From NCBI GenBank assembly GCA_048054495.1, contig JBGMQN010000071.1, forward strand, positions 14,494-78,493: a stretch of 64,000 bases of DNA. The letters run 5' to 3'. This stretch comes from JADFRG01 sp048054495. GTDB taxonomy: Bacteria > Chloroflexota > Anaerolineae > Anaerolineales > E44-bin32. Shown here piece after piece: positions 60,574-64,000 of this stretch; the stretch's first letter is position 1; the number at the start of each line of letters is the position of its first letter. The translations under genes were made by a program, and so were the position numbers. Below the pieces are notes generated by a model. It was not told the DNA's origin, did no database searches, and worked only from the letters and a program-made list of their open reading frames with translations.

Positions 60574-60801
60574 TCAGTCCCCCGAATCGTTGGGGGCTTC
60601 TTCCTTATCGGATTCCTTTTCGACTTCCTCATCGGATTCAGCATTGGATTCACCATCCGATTCATCATCTTGGATGCCTCGACGGAATTCCCGGATGCCC
60701 TTGCCCAGTTCGCCGCCCAGCCGGCCCAGCCGTCCAACGCCGAAGAGCAGCACGGCGATGACCAGGATGATGATGAGCTCAGTCGGCCCAAGGTTTGGCA
60801 T
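60574..60801 (-). CDS. tatA: Twin-arginine translocase subunit TatA/TatE
   Basis: 75 residues. N-terminal membrane helix IIIILVIAVLLFG, the hinge FGVGRLGRLGGELGKGIREFRRG amphipathic helix, and an acidic tail rich in Glu/Asp/Ser. It forms the pore of the Tat system that exports folded, often cofactor-bound, proteins; the molybdopterin enzyme at 8435 has a Tat-like motif. GGAG lies 6 nt before ATG, and a TATAAT at 60831-60836 (minus) is the likely -10. TatB versus TatA is uncertain; tatC is not in the window. Confidence 0.88.
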   Translation of the reverse strand: MPNLGPTELIIILVIAVLLFGVGRLGRLGGELGKGIREFRRGIQDDESDGESNAESDEEVEKESDKEEAPNDSGD

Positions 60802-60869
60802 GCTCGACTCCAGATCGTAGTGTCCTCACGATTATAGCCCGCTTCCCTCGGCGGCGGGAAGTCTAGGCA

Positions 60870-60990
60870 AGGGAGCAAGAAAGCAGGGGAGCATGCGAGC
60901 AGAGGGGGTCAGGAGCATGGGAGCCAGCTCTGGCGCCCATTTGAGGTGGTTCCTAGCTTCGGCAGCACCCAAGCTCCCCTGCTCCCCGGC
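60870..60990. repeat. GAGCAGGGGAGC-type repeat with inverted copy
   Basis: The purine-rich units at about 60870-60930 are mirrored by CTCCCCTGCTCCCC at 60975-60988. Related to the element at 46611-46665. It lies between tatA and dnaX. Confidence 0.5.
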
Positions 60991-61037
60991 TCAACAGTAC
61001 AATAGCTCACTAGATCCTAAGGCAACGAAAAGCGGAA

Positions 61038-62780
61038 ATGGCACAGGCGCTGTATCGAGAGTGGAGACCCCTGACATGGTCTGAGGTTGTGGGCCAAGAG
61101 CATGTCGTGCGAACCTTGCAAAATGCGATGAAGGCCGAGCGGCTTTCTCATGCCTACTTATTTTCCGGGCCGCGTGGTACGGGCAAGACGAGCACGGCCA
61201 GGATCTTGGCCAAGGCGGTCAATTGCCTCGCAGAAACCTCGGCGGATAGGCCCTGCAATGAATGTCGGGCCTGTGTTGCGGTGAATGAGGGGCGCTATCT
61301 GGACCTCATTGAAATCGACGCAGCATCCAACACGAGTGTGGATGATGTTCGTGACTTGCGAGAGCGCATCAACTTCGCTCCCAACGAAGGTCGCTTCAAA
61401 GTCTATATTGTCGATGAAGTCCATATGCTGTCAACGGCTGCCTTCAACGCGCTGCTGAAGACCTTGGAAGAACCTCCACCGCATGCCATCTTTATCTTAG
61501 CTACCACGGAGGTCCATAAGATCCCTGCGACCGTGCTTTCTCGATGCCAGCGACATGAATTCAGGCGAATTCCGGTGGACGAGATATTGAGCTACCTCGA
61601 GCACAAGATCCGGGTAGGCGGCTTCGAAGTAGAGCCGGAAGCCTTGACGCTCATTGCCCGTCAGGCTACAGGCAGCCTGCGTGACGCGATTTCGCTGCTG
61701 GATCAGCTGGTGTCGATGGGAGAGGTCGTAACTCTTGAACGCGCCCAGGAGGTATTGGGAACTGTGGTGGATGAGGCGGTAGGCGACCTCGTGCAGGCGA
61801 TTGCGGAGGGGGAAATTGGAACAGGGCTCGAAATCATCAATCAAGCCATCGATGGGGGCATCGACCCGCGGCAGTTCGCGCGGCAAGTCGTTGAATGGCT
61901 GAGATCGTTGTTGCTGATCACCGCCGGCGAGAAGGTCAAATTGCAGAGCCAGTCGATGCTTGAACAGGCTGGATCCATGGGAACCGGGGGGATCCTGCCG
62001 GCGATGCACGCTTTCAGCCAGGCGACGCGTGGCGAGCGCACGGCATGGCAGCCGGGTTTAGCGCTTGAATTGGCTTTCATGGAGACCATTCAACGATCGG
62101 CAGAATCCCGTGCTGGATCGCCGGATATCAAGCGTGCTCCGGATTCGAAACATGAGCTCGAGAGCGGGCCGGAGGCGGGAGGTCCGCCCCATCGTGAACC
62201 GGAGCCCGAAGCTGAGCTTGAGAGCGAGCCGGAGGTCGGAAATCCGCCCAATCATGACCCGGAGCCCGAAGCTGGGTCGAAGGTCCTTGACGAAGGGTCT
62301 CAGAGCGTCAAAGACGCGGAAGATGGTCGGGGGGAATCTCACCCAGGCTCAGACTTTCAGCGGGTGCTCGATGCATGGCCGGAACTACTGACCGCGGCCT
62401 ATGGACGGGACCCTCAGACGCAGGCCCTGCTAAATTCGTGCAAGCCGCTTGGAGTGGAGGACAACTCGCTGGTGCTGGGATTTCAGAGCGACCTGCTTAG
62501 GGAAAAGATGGAGAAGGGCCACAACCAGCAGATCGTCAGCGAGGCACTTGGCGAAGTGGTAGACGCAGAACTGGATGTTCGCTGCGTGCTATTGAAGGAT
62601 TGGGGAAGCGATCCGTCCACAGCTCCCTCGCCTCCTTTACCTGAGGGAGGGATGGTAGCGGCCGCGTTGCGCGATCTCGGTGCGGAGGTGATCGATTATG
62701 GGCCTGAGATCGAGACGGAAGGCGCAGGTCCTGATCGGAAGAAAAGCGCCGAAGACAATGAAGATGAGGAGGAGCGGTGA
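61038..62780 (+). CDS. dnaX: DNA polymerase III subunit gamma/tau
   Basis: 580 residues. Clamp-loader AAA+ motor: Walker A SGPRGTGKTSTA, zinc site with CLAE...CNECRAC, Walker B IVDEVHML, sensor 1 ILATTEVHKIPATVLSRCQ (SRC arginine finger), and domain III. An acidic linker (about 370-430) has a 20-residue tandem repeat (62154-62213, 62214-62273), then a C-terminal tau-like segment. It loads the beta clamp at replication forks. A TACAAT lies at 60998-61003. It overlaps ybaB by GTGA. Confidence 0.94.
   Translation: MAQALYREWRPLTWSEVVGQEHVVRTLQNAMKAERLSHAYLFSGPRGTGKTSTARILAKAVNCLAETSADRPCNECRACVAVNEGRYLDLIEIDAASNTSVDDVRDLRERINFAPNEGRFKVYIVDEVHMLSTAAFNALLKTLEEPPPHAIFILATTEVHKIPATVLSRCQRHEFRRIPVDEILSYLEHKIRVGGFEVEPEALTLIARQATGSLRDAISLLDQLVSMGEVVTLERAQEVLGTVVDEAVGDLVQAIAEGEIGTGLEIINQAIDGGIDPRQFARQVVEWLRSLLLITAGEKVKLQSQSMLEQAGSMGTGGILPAMHAFSQATRGERTAWQPGLALELAFMETIQRSAESRAGSPDIKRAPDSKHELESGPEAGGPPHREPEPEAELESEPEVGNPPNHDPEPEAGSKVLDEGSQSVKDAEDGRGESHPGSDFQRVLDAWPELLTAAYGRDPQTQALLNSCKPLGVEDNSLVLGFQSDLLREKMEKGHNQQIVSEALGEVVDAELDVRCVLLKDWGSDPSTAPSPPLPEGGMVAAALRDLGAEVIDYGPEIETEGAGPDRKKSAEDNEDEEER
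62154..62273 (+). repeat. Two 60-bp tandem units in the dnaX linker
   Basis: In-frame duplication encoding two copies of ELESxPExGxPPxxxPEPEA; the copies have diverged. Confidence 0.7.
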
Positions 62781-63076
62781 AAAACGAGGAAGAGGAAGGA
62801 TCCCTGCGAAACCAATTGGACCAAGAGCTGCGCAAAGCACAATCTGAGCTCGCCCAATCCAGCGTGGAAGCCACGGCCGGACGTGGCGCAGTGAAGGTAA
62901 CCATGTCAGGGACCCAGGAGTGCCTGAGCGTGGAGATCGCGAATGACATCCTGGAATCGGGCGATGTTCGACAATTGGAAGGCCTGGTCCTACTCGCGGT
63001 GAACCAGGCGATTCGAGACTCTCAATTGATGGCTGCCCGCCGTCTGAGTCCCTTCTCCGGGGATCTCGATCTCTAA
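62777..63076 (+). CDS. YbaB/EbfC-family nucleoid-associated protein
   Basis: 99 residues. N-terminal helical dimerisation region LRNQLDQELRKAQSELAQ, then the GAVKVTMSGTQECLSVEIANDIL beta-sheet core typical of YbaB/EbfC. It binds DNA and is usually encoded between dnaX and recR, as here. It starts at GTG within a GTGA overlap with the dnaX stop, and recR begins 3 bp after its stop. Confidence 0.9.
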   Translation: MKNEEEEGSLRNQLDQELRKAQSELAQSSVEATAGRGAVKVTMSGTQECLSVEIANDILESGDVRQLEGLVLLAVNQAIRDSQLMAARRLSPFSGDLDL

Positions 63077-63078
63077 CG

Positions 63079-63687
63079 ATGAGCTCCGCTCTGCCGAAAT
63101 CAGTAGAGAGGCTGATCGAGGCCTTCGCGCGTCTTCCGGGGATAGGGCCTAAGACCGCCTCCCGGCTCACCTATCACCTGCTTCGAGCTTCGGAGGGCGA
63201 AAGTCGAGAACTGGCGGAGGCGCTGGTGGCCGTTCGGGAGGGCACGGTTTTTTGTTCGCGGTGCTTCAACATCACTTCAAAGGAGGCCGATCCGTGCGAG
63301 ATCTGCGAGGATCATGGTAGGGAGGCGGCTGTGCTTTGTGTGGTGGAGGAACCCCTGGACGTCCTGGCCATCGAACGCACGGGAAGCTACGCGGGTCGCT
63401 ACCATGTGTTGCATGGTGCAATTTCACCGGTGGAGGGGATCGGTCCTGATGATCTTCGGATCCGAGAGCTGATCGCTCGAGTGGGGGCGGAGGGTATCAC
63501 GGAGCTTATCGTGGCCACCAATCCAACGCTGGAAGGTGAGGCCACAGCCATGTATCTCAAGGAGGCGGTGCACGATCCAGAAGTGCGGATGACCCGCCTC
63601 GCGCGCGGCCTACCGGCCGGCGGCGATCTAGAGTATGCGGATGCTCGGACTCTCTCAGAGGCACTGCAGGGGCGGCGCGAAGTCTGA
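63079..63687 (+). CDS. recR: Recombination protein RecR
   Basis: 202 residues. N-terminal helix-hairpin-helix FARLPGIGPKTASRL, a zinc finger CSRCFNITSKEADPCEIC, a Toprim domain (CVVEEPLDVLAIERTGSYAGRYHVLHG) and a C-terminal Walker-like end. It loads RecA at single-strand gaps together with RecF/RecO. It is the last gene of the dnaX-ybaB-recR operon. Confidence 0.94.
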   Translation: MSSALPKSVERLIEAFARLPGIGPKTASRLTYHLLRASEGESRELAEALVAVREGTVFCSRCFNITSKEADPCEICEDHGREAAVLCVVEEPLDVLAIERTGSYAGRYHVLHGAISPVEGIGPDDLRIRELIARVGAEGITELIVATNPTLEGEATAMYLKEAVHDPEVRMTRLARGLPAGGDLEYADARTLSEALQGRREV

Positions 63688-63702
63688 GAGCAATACGCGG
63701 AT

Positions 63703-63777
63703 GTCATTGCGAGGAGCGCAGCGACGACGCAATCTCCAACACTCACGAGGAGATTGCTTCGCTTCGCTCGCAATGAC
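63703..63777. repeat. 75-bp imperfect palindrome GTCATTGCGAGGAGCG... / ...CGCTCGCAATGAC
   Basis: Left arm GTCATTGCGAGGAGCGCAGC and right arm ending CGCTCGCAATGAC, with an inner GCAATCTC / GGAGATTGC pair. It is a known kind of dispersed extragenic repeat found in several phyla. It sits just after recR and could act as a hairpin end of transcription. The rest of the 63688-63838 gap has no gene that I can support. Confidence 0.8.
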
Positions 63778-63838
63778 GGCTAGCATTGGAGCTGAAGGGC
63801 AGCGCCTACTTCCTTGCTTCCCTGCCCAATTACGAACC

Positions 63839-63866
63839 TTGACTTCGGCCCGGTCCCCTTTATAAT
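63839..63866 (+). promoter_or_regulatory. Sigma-70 promoter reading off the window end
   Basis: TTGACT (63839-63844), 16-bp spacer, TATAAT (63861-63866). At least 130 nt downstream has no usable ORF (short frames stop), so it drives a long leader or a structured RNA whose end is outside the window. Confidence 0.7.
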
Positions 63867-64000
63867 TAGCATACAAGAAACTCGCGGTCTCGTCCCTACG
63901 GGGAAAGACCTGGACATTCGAAAGCGGTCAGAGACCTGGATCTTCCCTCAGGGATTGATCTGTACGGTCTGCCAGGGATGCCGATGTGCGAATAAGGTCG

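Noticed and set aside
63635..63865. 76-codon plus-strand frame after recR
   Set aside because: Runs out of the recR end through the extragenic palindrome; no ribosome site and no protein-like pattern.
1..64000. CRISPR array, prophage, insertion sequence or classical defence system
   Set aside because: No regular spacer-repeat pattern, integrase, transposase or restriction-modification genes are visible in any frame.

Overview
The window looks like a chromosome segment of a Chloroflexota bacterium, probably Anaerolineae-like; this is an inference from gene content, not a database result. It is moderately GC-rich and gene-dense on both strands. It has Thr/Pro-rich linkers in exported proteins, the SCO1664 / DUF3090 / histidine-phosphatase trio known from Actinobacteria and Chloroflexota, a DUF6754 and GlmL cluster, and a Rab-like small GTPase. 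There is no phage, transposase, CRISPR array or rRNA. Most of it is core chromosome.

Layout. 1-5.2 kb (+): end of lpd, citrate synthase, a trypsin-like protease with a stand-alone copy of its N-terminal domain, and a UbiA prenyltransferase with an extra N-terminal domain. 5.3-10.1 kb: two methyltransferases, a YdcF-like protein, a 2'-5' RNA ligase family protein and a membrane-anchored sulfite-oxidase-family enzyme. 10.2-14.1 kb (+): C39 peptidase with TPRs, ferritin, and a response regulator/histidine kinase pair. 14.3-22.1 kb (+): a tightly packed operon of uncharacterised membrane proteins around a GlmL-type ASKHA ATPase. 22.2-27.5 kb (-): Rab-like GTPase and partner, phosphohexomutase, glycerate 2-kinase and a solute-binding lipoprotein. 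27.6-30.3 kb (+): uvrC, a CheY-like protein and OsmC. 30.3-42.7 kb (-): helicase-associated protein, lipid kinase, an MFS transporter fused to a degenerate nucleotide cyclase domain, a HAD hydrolase, two tandem-GNAT proteins behind an apparent ribosome-dependent attenuator, homoserine dehydrogenase, the SCO1664/DUF3090/phosphatase trio and rarA. 42.8-46.6 kb (+): maf, a class B penicillin-binding lipoprotein and rsgA. 46.7-55.1 kb (-): CoaE fused to a GNAT-like domain, a PP2C/pseudo-PP2C/VWA-FHA signalling module, guaA and xpt. 55.2-64 kb: lexA, a J-domain protein, enoyl-CoA hydratase, three tRNAs, a second PP2C, a LysM/lamin-tail protein, tatA, then dnaX-ybaB-recR.

Genes that seem to work together. 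dnaX-ybaB-recR, lexA, uvrC and rarA are replication and repair functions; lexA carries its own SOS box between -35 and -10. The PP2C, VWA-FHA and pseudophosphatase genes form one phospho-signalling module whose kinase is not in the window. xpt and guaA make a purine salvage/GMP unit.

The most notable observations are: (1) a 25-codon leader ORF, mutually exclusive hairpins and a terminator ahead of the tandem-GNAT genes; (2) the 14.3-22.1 kb GlmL operon, which has no glutamate mutase; (3) an MFS-pseudocyclase fusion that apparently starts at ATA; (4) a PP2C pseudophosphatase joined to an external propeller-like domain; and (5) at least twelve genes whose -10 hexamer ends 6-9 nt before the start codon, meaning widespread leaderless transcription, often with an extended (TGn) -10.
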